The notes beneath the pieces are model-generated. The model was given only the letters and a program-made list of their open reading frames with translations, did no database searches and was not told where the DNA came from. A stretch of 11,714 nt of DNA from an uncultured Dechloromonas sp. (GTDB lineage: Bacteria; Pseudomonadota; Gammaproteobacteria; Burkholderiales; Rhodocyclaceae): NCBI GenBank assembly GCA_937996725.1, contig CALKUR010000014.1:1-11714 (forward strand), given 5' to 3'. Made by a program: the position numbers and the translations under genes. Of this stretch, positions 1 through 6,518 are shown in pieces. Each line of letters begins with the position of its first letter. Position 1 is the stretch's first letter.

Positions 1-79
1 CCAAGAGCCTACAGTCAGATTTGGTTTTCCTATATCCGCTTTAACCGTATTACAAATCACCGGTTGATGAATGTACAGG

Positions 80-99
80 TAGTTGCATAGCTAATCAAA
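80..99 (+). promoter_or_regulatory. Putative MarR operator, copy 1 (upstream of the MarR gene)
   Basis: The core TAGTTGCATAGCTAAT (80-95) recurs exactly at 552-567, and 19 of 20 bases match when extended to 80-99 versus 552-571. The core is an imperfect dyad: AGTTGC and GCTAAT flank a central ATA, with 4 of 6 positions pairing. It ends 7 bases before the MarR start codon, the place expected for an autoregulatory operator. MarR proteins typically bind such short pseudo-palindromes as dimers. I see no convincing -35/-10 pair at this copy. That the encoded MarR protein binds here is inferred from position and duplication. Confidence 0.6.
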
Positions 100-106
100 A
101 TCAAGT

Positions 107-535
107 ATGCTATCTACGATGTTTGACCATTGCTTATATTTCAACACCACCGCTTTGGCTCGTCGCCTTGAGCGTGAATGGACTGAAGCATTTTCGATGT
201 TTGGGTTGTCTCCGCCGCAAGCGTTCATGCTGCGGGTGATACTTGCCAAACCTGGATTGCTTCAGCGCGAACTTGCAGATGAACTCTCCATAGCCAGACC
301 TACCGCGACACGCGCATTGGACTTACTGCAAACTAAGGGGCTCATTGAGCGACGTGGGCGCGATGGAGATGGACGAGAAGTCTGTATCCAACCTACAAAG
401 AATGCCATTGCCATCCATGCTGCATTAAATAAAGCAAGCGGGACAGTGACCAGTAAGCTCAAAAGGCTTCTGGGCGAGGCTGAATTTGGAGAAACAGTGT
501 CGAAGATTCGTAGTGTTCGTTCAGGCCTTGAATGA
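107..535 (+). CDS. MarR family winged-helix transcriptional regulator
   Basis: A 142-residue protein, the usual MarR length. An N-terminal dimerisation helix region (about 5-45) precedes a winged helix-turn-helix. Residues 51-62 (LLQRELADELSI) form the first helix, ARPTATRALDLLQTKGLIERR (about 63-83) holds the recognition helix, and GRDGDGREV (84-92) is the beta wing with its usual acidic/Arg pattern. The C-terminal helices complete the dimer. MarR proteins usually repress a neighbouring gene and release DNA when a small, often phenolic or carboxylic, ligand binds. It sits 45 bases ahead of a tautomerase gene on the same strand, and the same 20-base element precedes both genes, so it probably represses itself and the tautomerase. 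No strong Shine-Dalgarno sequence precedes the chosen ATG; an in-frame ATG at 119 is an alternative start. The ligand is unknown. Confidence 0.9.
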   Translation: MLSTMFDHCLYFNTTALARRLEREWTEAFSMFGLSPPQAFMLRVILAKPGLLQRELADELSIARPTATRALDLLQTKGLIERRGRDGDGREVCIQPTKNAIAIHAALNKASGTVTSKLKRLLGEAEFGETVSKIRSVRSGLE

Positions 536-555
536 GCATTTCTTGTTTATATAGT
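528..555 (+). promoter_or_regulatory. Candidate sigma-70 promoter for the tautomerase gene
   Basis: TTGAAT (528-533, 4 of 6 to the -35 consensus) and TATAGT (550-555, 5 of 6 to the -10 consensus) are separated by 16 bases. The -35 overlaps the MarR stop codon. The -10 overlaps the start of the repeated operator-like element (552-571), so a bound repressor would block polymerase. This is a pattern match only; no start site is known. Confidence 0.4.
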
Positions 556-571
556 TGCATAGCTAATTAAA
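552..571 (+). promoter_or_regulatory. Putative MarR operator, copy 2 (upstream of the tautomerase gene)
   Basis: The second copy of the element at 80-99, with 16 identical core bases (552-567) and one mismatch (T for C at 568) over 20. It covers the end of the candidate -10 box and the probable transcription start, and abuts the Shine-Dalgarno AAAGGAG (569-575). This suits repression of the tautomerase by the MarR protein encoded just upstream. It would also give the tautomerase its own regulated promoter in addition to any read-through from the MarR gene. Confidence 0.6.
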
Positions 572-580
572 GGAGTTCAT

Positions 581-973
581 ATGCCAATTTTGAATGTAAA
601 AGTCAGCGGACAGCGGTCAAAGGAGATGACAAAGAGTATCTCGAAAATTCTCTTGGAACTTACCAGCAGAATTTTGCACAAGGACCCGGAGGTCACCGCG
701 ATAGCCATAGAGTACGTCCACCCGGAAGACTGGATTGTTGCGGGCAAGTCGTTGGCGGAGCATGGCAAGAGCAGTATTTACTTTGATATCAAAGTAACCG
801 ACGAAACCAACACCAAAGCTGAAAAAGCTCAGTACATCCGGGAAGCGTTTGATGCTTTTTCGACGCTACTTGGTGACTTGCACAATGAAAGTTACATCTA
901 TGTGCAGGATGTGAGGGCTACGTCCTATGGGTTCAGTGGACTCACTCAGGAGTACCGTTATCACCACGGATGA
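581..973 (+). CDS. Tautomerase family protein (4-oxalocrotonate tautomerase superfamily)
   Basis: A 130-residue protein starting Met-Pro-Ile, so removal of Met exposes Pro as the N-terminus, which is the catalytic base of this superfamily. Two beta-alpha-beta units can be traced. The first spans about residues 3-45 (ILNVKV, a long helix, then VTAIAIEYV); the second spans about 66-110 (IYFDIKV, a helix, then SYIYVQDV). This pseudo-duplication is typical of the longer members, compared with the 62-residue single-unit 4-OT enzymes. Only the first unit has the N-terminal Pro. Arg12 is a candidate substrate-carboxylate contact. The start is well supported by AAAGGAG five bases upstream of ATG. Family members isomerise enol/keto acids or dehalogenate unsaturated acids; the reaction here is unknown. 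It pairs with the MarR gene, and no meta-cleavage pathway genes are visible nearby. Confidence 0.85.
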   Translation: MPILNVKVSGQRSKEMTKSISKILLELTSRILHKDPEVTAIAIEYVHPEDWIVAGKSLAEHGKSSIYFDIKVTDETNTKAEKAQYIREAFDAFSTLLGDLHNESYIYVQDVRATSYGFSGLTQEYRYHHG

Positions 974-1302
974 CGAGTTAATTTAGATAACCATTTTTCA
1001 ACCCTTCAGAGACATTCACCGTTGGAATTCCAATAATGGCGATCAGACCAAACCCGTCTCCAGCTCACTCGCCTAAAAGGCTGCAATAGGCTGCGTGCGG
1101 TCGTCCAAGTTTTCTTGGTCAATGTCGACTTCCGCCGCAACCTGACCTTTATCGCAATCATCAGGGATCAACCGCTGAGACCCCAGCTAGCGCTGGGCAG
1201 CAAGATGCCTATGCCGACAATAAAAGAGTGGCTCGGGGGTCTTATACGCACCTGGTCCAGACGCGACAATATAGTCGCCCGGAATGCGCCAAGTAAGCAG
1301 AT
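974..1302. other. Non-coding convergent intergenic region with small dyads
   Basis: About 330 bases separate the tautomerase stop from the TetR stop; the two genes converge here. No credible gene is seen; short open frames on both strands resemble no family I recognise. Visible structures are a 12-base perfect palindrome TTGGAATTCCAA (1022-1033), a hairpin CCAAG-TTTT-CTTGG (1105-1118), a hairpin CCCAGC-TAGC-GCTGGG (1182-1197) and GCGAC/GTCGC arms around a 6-base loop (1263-1278). None is followed by a U-run on either strand, so none is a standard intrinsic terminator. The hairpin at 1182-1197 is the most GC-rich and could still end or protect the minus-strand transcript. The region may be a decayed boundary between two differently acquired modules. 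Confidence 0.5.
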
Positions 1303-1983
1303 TCACCCTTGATTGGGACGAATACCATGCGCAAGAAAACCGATAAAAATATCGGCCACTTCGTCGCTTCCAAGGCTGCCATCGATATGCATCCATTGGG
1401 TAATCGAGCTAACAGCGCCCATGAACCAGAACACCGCCAATTTCACGTTGCACGGGGCAATGGAACCATCCTGAACACCCCCCTCGAGCACTTTGCGCAG
1501 CTCTTGATCAAACTTTCGCCGACGCAAAGTGATTTTTTTCTGATCCGCCACAGTCATACCGGAGAAATCCTGGAGGATCGCCGGTGCGCCCATTTCATCC
1601 GTTAGCAACGAGATGTAGTTCTTAATGAAGGCCGAGATCCGACCGAAACCAGTATTTTCCGAAGCGATCGCGTCTTGCAAGACGCGATCTCCCAAATGCA
1701 TGGCGAGCTCGTGGCATTCGTAGACAAGTTCCTGCTTGTTCTTGAAGTAGTAGTAAAGGGCAGGCTTGGTGACGTTGAGCGTTTTTGCAATCTCGTCCAA
1801 GGAGACATTCTTGTACCCATGGCGGCCAAATGCGCGCGAAGCTTCCGCAATGACAGCTTGCTTTTTGAGCTGGTACTGCTCATCCGCGCCGCTGACCGCA
1901 TTGTTCCATTTCGCGCCCTTGCCCGATCTCTTTGCAGGATCGCGTGGGCGTGACTTGGGTTTTGCCTCAATTTGCGTACTCAT
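1303..1983 (-). CDS. TetR/AcrR family transcriptional regulator
   Basis: A 226-residue protein from the ATG at 1983. A basic, probably disordered N-terminus (1-35) leads into the TetR DNA-binding domain: residues 41-55 form helix 1, SLDEIAKTLNVTKPALYYYF (61-80) is the helix-turn-helix with its hallmark LYYYF, and KNKQELVYE follows. The rest (about 90-226) is the helical ligand-binding and dimerisation domain. I chose the ATG at 1983 because AAGGA lies 11 bases upstream. In-frame starts at 2007 (ATG) and 2028 (TTG) would add 8 or 15 residues without a better ribosome site. It is the last gene of the minus-strand cluster, 96 bases after the acyl-CoA dehydrogenase. TetR regulators in fatty-acid and aromatic-acid clusters often sense an acyl-CoA, so it is the likely repressor of the cluster; its operator is not identified. 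Confidence 0.88.
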   Translation of the reverse strand: MSTQIEAKPKSRPRDPAKRSGKGAKWNNAVSGADEQYQLKKQAVIAEASRAFGRHGYKNVSLDEIAKTLNVTKPALYYYFKNKQELVYECHELAMHLGDRVLQDAIASENTGFGRISAFIKNYISLLTDEMGAPAILQDFSGMTVADQKKITLRRRKFDQELRKVLEGGVQDGSIAPCNVKLAVFWFMGAVSSITQWMHIDGSLGSDEVADIFIGFLAHGIRPNQG

Positions 1984-2079
1984 TGATGTTGTATTCCTTG
2001 CGGGCATTCGTATCGCTAACTGAGGCAAATGGTTTCGAACTGCTTTCGCCGGTAGGGCTGCGGAGAAAGGCCGTGCTCA

Positions 2080-3231
2080 TCAGCCAGCCAGGATGCTGCG
2101 CGCAATGATCAACTTTTGAATGTGACTAGTGCCTTCGTAGATCTTTGTAACGCGCACATCGCGATAATAGCGCTCGACCGGGAAGTCGTTGACATACCCG
2201 TAGCCACCATGCACTTGCAGCGCCGCAGAGCAAACCTTTTCAGCCATTTCACTGGCATAGAGTTTAGCAACGGAGGCCTCCTTACTGGTTGGCAGGCCCG
2301 CATCCGTAAGACGAGCTGCATACAGCATGTACTGGTGCGCCACCTCAACCTGCATGGCCATTTCCGCCAAATCAAAGCTAATGGCCTGCAGTTCGGTGAG
2401 TGGCTTGCCATAGGCCTCGCGCTCTTTGGCGTAGCGGATGGCTGCCTCCAGCGCTGCACGGGCAATGCCGATGGCCAGGGCGGCGATTGCGATGCGCCCA
2501 TCGGACAACAGCGATAGTGCTTTGCCATACCCGCGCCCTTCCTCACCGATCATGTTCTGAACTGGAACACGCATGTTGTCCAGCTGAATCTGAGCCGTGT
2601 GGGCCGTGTGCTGGCCCAGCTTCCTTTCGATACGCAAGCATTGGTAGCCTGGATCTTCAGGGTCCGCGATGAACAGGCTGAAGCGGTGACGGGCACCTGG
2701 TTCCGCAGTTGCTGCCACGACGAGCGCAAAGCCCGCTTCACTGCCGTTGGAAATCCATTGTTTGCTGCCATTGATCACATAAACGTCGCCGTCCCGCTTA
2801 GCCGTGGTCCGGATGGCTGCGGTATCCGAGCCTGCATGGGGCTCTGACAATAAAAAGGCACCAATGCGCTTGCCACTGGCCAGATCCGGCAGATGGCGGG
2901 CCATCTGTTGTTCGGTTCCAAAACTACGTAACACGTGCGCAGCTGAGTTGTGGACGTGCATCATGGTGGCGAAGCCACCATCGGCCGCTGCGAATTCTTC
3001 AATAGCCAGGCAATACTCCACAAATGAAAGCCCGGAACCGCCGTGTGCTGGCGGGGCGAGCATGCCCATGAAGCCTACGTCGGCAACTGCCTTGATTTCG
3101 TCGTGTGGCCAAGCCCCCGTGCGATCACGTTCGGCGGCCGTGCTACCCACCACTTCAGTCGCGACACGCCGGGCAGACTCCCGAATAATGACTTCTTGTT
3201 CGCTCAGCAATGCATTGGAAACGATGCTCAT
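2080..3231 (-). CDS. Acyl-CoA dehydrogenase (FAD-dependent)
   Basis: A 383-residue protein of standard length. It has the N-terminal helical domain (1-120), the middle beta domain with the FAD-contact motif FLLSEPHAGSD (126-136) and KQWISNG (157-163), and a C-terminal four-helix domain. That domain contains REAYGKPL (271-278), QVHGGYGYVNDFPVERYYRD (339-358) and KIYEGTSHIQ (363-372). Glu366 in YEGTS matches the catalytic base of short/medium-chain and short-branched-chain enzymes. It would oxidise an acyl-CoA to the 2-enoyl-CoA, passing electrons to ETF; no ETF genes lie in the window. AAGGA seven bases upstream supports the start. It follows livF by 43 bases and belongs to the import and beta-oxidation cluster. 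Chain length and branching preference cannot be read from the sequence. Confidence 0.93.
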   Translation of the reverse strand: MSIVSNALLSEQEVIIRESARRVATEVVGSTAAERDRTGAWPHDEIKAVADVGFMGMLAPPAHGGSGLSFVEYCLAIEEFAAADGGFATMMHVHNSAAHVLRSFGTEQQMARHLPDLASGKRIGAFLLSEPHAGSDTAAIRTTAKRDGDVYVINGSKQWISNGSEAGFALVVAATAEPGARHRFSLFIADPEDPGYQCLRIERKLGQHTAHTAQIQLDNMRVPVQNMIGEEGRGYGKALSLLSDGRIAIAALAIGIARAALEAAIRYAKEREAYGKPLTELQAISFDLAEMAMQVEVAHQYMLYAARLTDAGLPTSKEASVAKLYASEMAEKVCSAALQVHGGYGYVNDFPVERYYRDVRVTKIYEGTSHIQKLIIARSILAG

Positions 3232-3274
3232 AAACCCATCCTTGAAAACTTGGAAAACGACTGACCCAATGCGG

Positions 3275-4063
3275 TCAACCCAGCCAGCGCTTGCGGCGGC
3301 GGTAATGTTTCATGTCGCGGAAACTCTTGCGCTCCCCATCGACCGTCAGGCCGAGGTAAAACTCCCGTACGTCCTCGTTGGTCTTTAGGCTGCTGGATGG
3401 TCCTTCCAGAACGATCCGCCCACTCTCCATCACATAGCCATAGTCGGCCAAGTCGAGGGCAACGCGCGTGTTTTGCTCAACGATTAGCAGCGTCAGGCCG
3501 CTCGTTTTGAGGTCATTTAACAAACCATAGACCTCATCGACCATCAACGGGGCCAGGCCGAGTGAGGGCTCGTCAATCATTACCAGTTTGGGCCTGGCCA
3601 TCAGGGCTCGGCCAATCACTAGCAATTGCTGCTCCCCGCCGGACAAATAACCCGCCGTGCGACTGCGCAAGGCTGCCAGGCGCTTGATGCGGTCGTACAC
3701 CTCGTCCAGCATTTCCTTGGCCTCGCTGGCGCTGCCCATGTGGCCGCCCACTACCAGGTTCTGCTCCACCGTCATGTGACGCAAAACCTTGCGCCCTTCC
3801 ATGACGTGCACCAACCCTTTGCGAACGACATCGACTGGGTTCGCACCTGTGATGTCCGCATCATCAAATTTGATACTCCCCGCCGTCACACGACCATCCT
3901 CTGTCCTAACCAGGTTGGAGATGGCCTTGAGCGTGGTGCTCTTGCCAGCGCCATTGGCGCCCAGCAAGGTCACGCACTGTCCAGCGGGGACTTTGGCGGT
4001 AATGCCTTTGACAGCAAGAATGACGTCGCTGTAGAGGACTTCAACGTTGTTCAGTTCAAGCAC
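3275..4063 (-). CDS. livF: Branched-chain-type ABC transporter ATP-binding protein (LivF family)
   Basis: A 262-residue ATPase from the GTG at 4063. It has Walker A GANGAGKST (35-43), signature LSGGEQQ (140-146) and Walker B LVMIDEP (160-166). The switch position reads VEQN (195-198), with Gln in place of His as is usual for LivF. The GTG start is preferred because GGAG (4070-4073) lies six bases upstream and translation then begins directly with the family N-terminus LELNNVEV. An ATG at 4123 would extend the protein by 20 residues encoded by the hairpin at 4083-4114, which is unlikely. A basic tail of about 20 residues (GERKSFRD then MKHYRRRKRWLG, 243-262) extends beyond E. coli LivF. From memory, similar tails occur in LivF proteins next to acyl-CoA ligases. 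It pairs with LivG to power the LivHM permease. Confidence 0.92.
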   Translation of the reverse strand: MLELNNVEVLYSDVILAVKGITAKVPAGQCVTLLGANGAGKSTTLKAISNLVRTEDGRVTAGSIKFDDADITGANPVDVVRKGLVHVMEGRKVLRHMTVEQNLVVGGHMGSASEAKEMLDEVYDRIKRLAALRSRTAGYLSGGEQQLLVIGRALMARPKLVMIDEPSLGLAPLMVDEVYGLLNDLKTSGLTLLIVEQNTRVALDLADYGYVMESGRIVLEGPSSSLKTNEDVREFYLGLTVDGERKSFRDMKHYRRRKRWLG

Positions 4064-4069
4064 GGGTAG

Positions 4070-4073
4070 CTCC
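4070..4073 (-). promoter_or_regulatory. Ribosome binding site that decides the GTG start of livF
   Basis: On the minus strand GGAG is followed by six bases (CTACCC) and the GTG at 4063. No comparable site precedes the ATG at 4123, whose coding frame would run through the 14-bp stem-loop. The site therefore supports a 262-residue LivF. Confidence 0.7.
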
Positions 4074-4082
4074 AGATGATGT

Positions 4083-4114
4083 GGCCTGGGTCTCGGTGGC
4101 CCGAGACCCAGGCC
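4083..4114 (-). promoter_or_regulatory. Strong intercistronic stem-loop between the binding-protein gene and livF
   Basis: A perfect 14-bp inverted repeat: GGCCTGGGTCTCGG (4083-4096), loop TGGC (4097-4100), CCGAGACCCAGGCC (4101-4114). It begins 9 bases after the binding-protein stop codon and ends 10 bases before the livF Shine-Dalgarno sequence. No T-run follows on either strand, so a complete intrinsic terminator is unlikely. Stem-loops at the 3' end of periplasmic binding-protein genes commonly stabilise that message or partly attenuate downstream transcription. Here that would raise binding protein over LivF, acyl-CoA dehydrogenase and TetR. The structure is seen directly; its role is inferred. 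Confidence 0.75.
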
Positions 4115-4123
4115 GATTTGCAA

Positions 4124-5374
4124 TTACCACTTGTTCAACACAGGAACCGGAACGTTCTGCTCGAGAAGTTTGTACTTTCCCTTTTCGACGGTGCCGATGT
4201 TGACGGCTGTGCCCGAGGTCGGGAACGGCGCATCATTGTTGAACTTGATATTGGGCAACAAGCCAAAGCTGCGCTCGGTAGGCATGGGGGTGGACAGCAG
4301 TGCAGCGCGAACCTCTTCGCCCGTCACACCGCCAGCACCTTTGACCTTGACAACATTTTCAACGGCACGAACCGTCAACATCGCTTGGCTCATGCCCATA
4401 ATGCAGGCGGAGTTGTAGGCGGCTTGCAACTTGTATTGGCTGCGCAGTTTCTCGAAGAAGTCCCGTGCCGGTGTTGCGCCTTCGGCGGCCATGGCCATGC
4501 CATAGACCTCATAGTTTCCATCCATTTGGCTCAGGTCACCCAGCGCTTTCCCCGACGAAAGCAACCCGTTATGAGCGCTAACCACTATCGGAATATTGGT
4601 TTTTCCAAGGCTTTGCAGGGCGCGCCGTGTCGCCACTACCGATGCTGTATTGTTGAACACCTGCAGTACCGTGGCCCCCTTGCGGACCAGGCGGCTGACC
4701 TGCTGGGTAAGGTCGGTCGGCTGTGCTTCGGTATAAATCGTTTCAACGACTTCAATGATCTTCGGATTGTCCTTAGCGAACTTCTCGACACCTTTGTGGA
4801 TGTCCACGTAGGCCGGCGATACTTCCGATGAAATCACCCCCACCTTGAGAGGAGCAGACGAACCCGACTTCTTCTGCATCCACACATAAAACGCAGCCGC
4901 TTCGTGCGGGTAAGTGGCACGGGCATTGAACACCCAGTTATCACCCTTCCAAGCAAATCCATATCCTGCTGTCGACTGGACAAGAGGCACCTTGTCACTA
5001 GGCAAGCGCTGCTGCAGTGCATTGGTATCTGCACCGCCCACACCCAGAACAGCCACCGGGTTGAGCTCGGACTTGATGCCTGGCCAGAGGCTGGCCACTT
5101 GGGCGACGTCATAGCGGGTGTCGAAATCCTTGATTCGCAATGCCACGCCCTGCGCCTTACCGACCTCTTCGCTCCACCAGTCGAGTACCGCACGGCGGCA
5201 TCCCGTCATATCTTTCATGATGTCTGCGAAAGGTCCGGTGAAGTCAGCCAGGCCAGCCACGTTGTAAGTAGTCTGAGCTTGTGCCATGCCGCCAAGGCAC
5301 AAGGCTGACGCCAGTAAAGCGCCGCGTTGCCCCAGTTTGACCATTGCCGACAACTTTGCTCGATTCGTTTTCAT
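4124..5374 (-). CDS. Periplasmic substrate-binding protein of a Liv-type ABC transporter
   Basis: A 416-residue protein with a Sec signal peptide: basic MKTNRAKLSAMVKLGQR, a hydrophobic core (about 18-30) and a probable cleavage at AQA-Q after residue 33. Cys26 is preceded by Leu and does not fit a lipobox, so this is a soluble periplasmic protein. The mature part is a type I periplasmic binding fold (Peripla_BP_6): VAGLADFTGPFADIMKDM (39-56) is the first strand-loop, LKVGVISSE (176-184) lies near the second lobe, and YNSACIMGMSQAM (320-332) is typical near the C-terminus. It captures the substrate for LivHM. I do not see the Ser/Thr pattern of leucine/isoleucine-binding LivK, and the neighbouring CoA ligase points to a carboxylic acid instead. 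The start has AAAGGAG with a nine-base spacer that includes T7. It is 85 bases after livM. Confidence 0.9.
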   Translation of the reverse strand: MKTNRAKLSAMVKLGQRGALLASALCLGGMAQAQTTYNVAGLADFTGPFADIMKDMTGCRRAVLDWWSEEVGKAQGVALRIKDFDTRYDVAQVASLWPGIKSELNPVAVLGVGGADTNALQQRLPSDKVPLVQSTAGYGFAWKGDNWVFNARATYPHEAAAFYVWMQKKSGSSAPLKVGVISSEVSPAYVDIHKGVEKFAKDNPKIIEVVETIYTEAQPTDLTQQVSRLVRKGATVLQVFNNTASVVATRRALQSLGKTNIPIVVSAHNGLLSSGKALGDLSQMDGNYEVYGMAMAAEGATPARDFFEKLRSQYKLQAAYNSACIMGMSQAMLTVRAVENVVKVKGAGGVTGEEVRAALLSTPMPTERSFGLLPNIKFNNDAPFPTSGTAVNIGTVEKGKYKLLEQNVPVPVLNKW

Positions 5375-5412
5375 AAAAAAAGTCTCCTTTTGTAGTAGCG
5401 CTTTGCATTGGA

Positions 5413-5442
5413 GCAGCCCTTCCCAGCGCCTAAGGTGGCTGC
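5413..5442 (-). promoter_or_regulatory. Weak stem-loop in the livM-binding protein gap
   Basis: GCAGCC (5413-5418) can pair with GGCTGC (5437-5442), possibly extended by CTT/AAG after a small bulge, in the 85-base gap ahead of the binding-protein gene. No U-run follows. With the strong hairpin at 4083-4114 it would bracket the binding-protein cistron, which might aid its processing or stability. The stem is short, so it may be chance. Confidence 0.25.
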
Positions 5443-5459
5443 AGAAAACAGGATTGCGG

Positions 5460-6518
5460 TCAATATGGGTAAGGCCACATGCGATAAGACCGCTTGACGA
5501 TGTTCCACCGGTGCATCAGACCGCGTGGCTCAAAGATCAGAAAGGCCGCGATGACTCCACCCAGGAAAATATTCATCACTGCGAAAACAACATCTCCGCT
5601 CAGGAAGGAAAAGTTCTCGACCAGTGAAGGGCCCACGATGGTGATCGTCTCCTGGGCAGTACGGATAACAAACACGCCGATCAGCGCGCCCGTCACCGAC
5701 CCCATGCCACCCACAATGATCATCGCGATGAACCATATCGAGTGGATCAGGGTGAACTGGTCAATCGCCACGAACCTGACGTAGTAAGCCCAGAGCCCTC
5801 CACCGATGCCCGCGTAAAACGCACCCAGCAAGAAGGCAAGTACCTTGGTGCGCACGACATTGATGCCCATCATTCCTGAGGCCACGTCGTCATCGCGCAC
5901 TGCCGCAAAAATTCGACCATGGCGGCTGCGTGCGACGCCGTAGGCGCCCGCAATCATGATGAAGGCCACTACCAGACACAGGTAGTAAATGCGGGTATCG
6001 GTGTTGAAAACGAAACCAAGGAGCTGTGCTGGTTCCAGAGTGATGCCGTTAGATCCCCCCAGCCATTTGGCAGGCAGGTTGAGCACAAAAAAGTGGAACA
6101 AGATCTGCGCAGCAATCGTGGTCAAGGCAAGGTAAAAACCCTTTATGCGCATTGCGGTTAATCCAAACACCAGCCCAAAAAGCGCCGCGCACAGCCCGCC
6201 GATGGGCAAAGCCAGCCAGAAAGGCAGGTGGCCTTTCGTCGCTAGGAGCGCTGTTGCATACGCACCAACCCCCATGAACGCAGCTTGGCCCAAATTGATC
6301 TGACCCGCTAGACCAGTATTGATCTGCAGCCCCATGACCACCACTGCAGTAATCAGCATAGAGGTCATGATCGCCACCCAGCGGACCTCGCTGATCAGGG
6401 GCAGCGCAAACAACGCTATAACAAACAGGCCCAATGCCACCGCCTGGCTGCGCGTGCGAATTAGTGCTTGGTCTTTGGCGAAAGAAGTCGCGAATACACC
6501 TGCGGGATCCATGCTCAT
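5460..6518 (-). CDS. livM: Branched-chain-type ABC transporter permease (LivM family)
   Basis: A 352-residue hydrophobic protein with about eight to ten membrane segments. The family motif INTGLAGQINLGQAAFMGVG lies at 66-85. The cytoplasmic coupling loop AAVRDDDVASGMMGINVVRT (205-224) is the EAA-like ATPase contact, followed by KVLAFLLGAFYAGIGGGLWA (225-244). The C-terminal end is basic and aromatic (RWNIVKRSYRMWPYPY). It forms the inner-membrane channel with LivH. Its ATG overlaps the livH stop by four bases (ATGA, 6515-6518), so translation is probably coupled; a GAGAGG stretch lies just upstream. The protein length is normal and no damage is seen. Confidence 0.93.
   Translation of the reverse strand: MSMDPAGVFATSFAKDQALIRTRSQAVALGLFVIALFALPLISEVRWVAIMTSMLITAVVVMGLQINTGLAGQINLGQAAFMGVGAYATALLATKGHLPFWLALPIGGLCAALFGLVFGLTAMRIKGFYLALTTIAAQILFHFFVLNLPAKWLGGSNGITLEPAQLLGFVFNTDTRIYYLCLVVAFIMIAGAYGVARSRHGRIFAAVRDDDVASGMMGINVVRTKVLAFLLGAFYAGIGGGLWAYYVRFVAIDQFTLIHSIWFIAMIIVGGMGSVTGALIGVFVIRTAQETITIVGPSLVENFSFLSGDVVFAVMNIFLGGVIAAFLIFEPRGLMHRWNIVKRSYRMWPYPY

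Noticed and set aside
957..998. Possible intrinsic terminator for the tautomerase gene: GTTATC (957-962) with GATAAC (986-991), then TTTTT (994-998)
   Set aside because: The stem is only six bases, AT-rich and encloses a 23-base loop that includes the stop codon; too weak to call.
1115..1312. Small plus-strand open frame in the convergent gap
   Set aside because: It starts with TTG, has no ribosome site, resembles no known family and runs into the end of the TetR gene on the other strand.
1187..1396. Small minus-strand open frame overlapping the 3' end of the TetR gene
   Set aside because: Half of it is the TetR gene in another frame; no motif and no ribosome site support it.
4064..4123. 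Twenty-residue N-terminal extension of LivF from the ATG at 4123
   Set aside because: It would be encoded by the stem-loop, is Gly/Pro/Arg-rich unlike the family, and the GTG at 4063 has a good Shine-Dalgarno sequence.
5341..5374. Lipoprotein signal for the binding protein at Cys26
   Set aside because: The residues before the Cys are Ser-Ala-Leu; a lipobox needs a small residue directly before Cys. The AQA site fits ordinary signal peptidase better.
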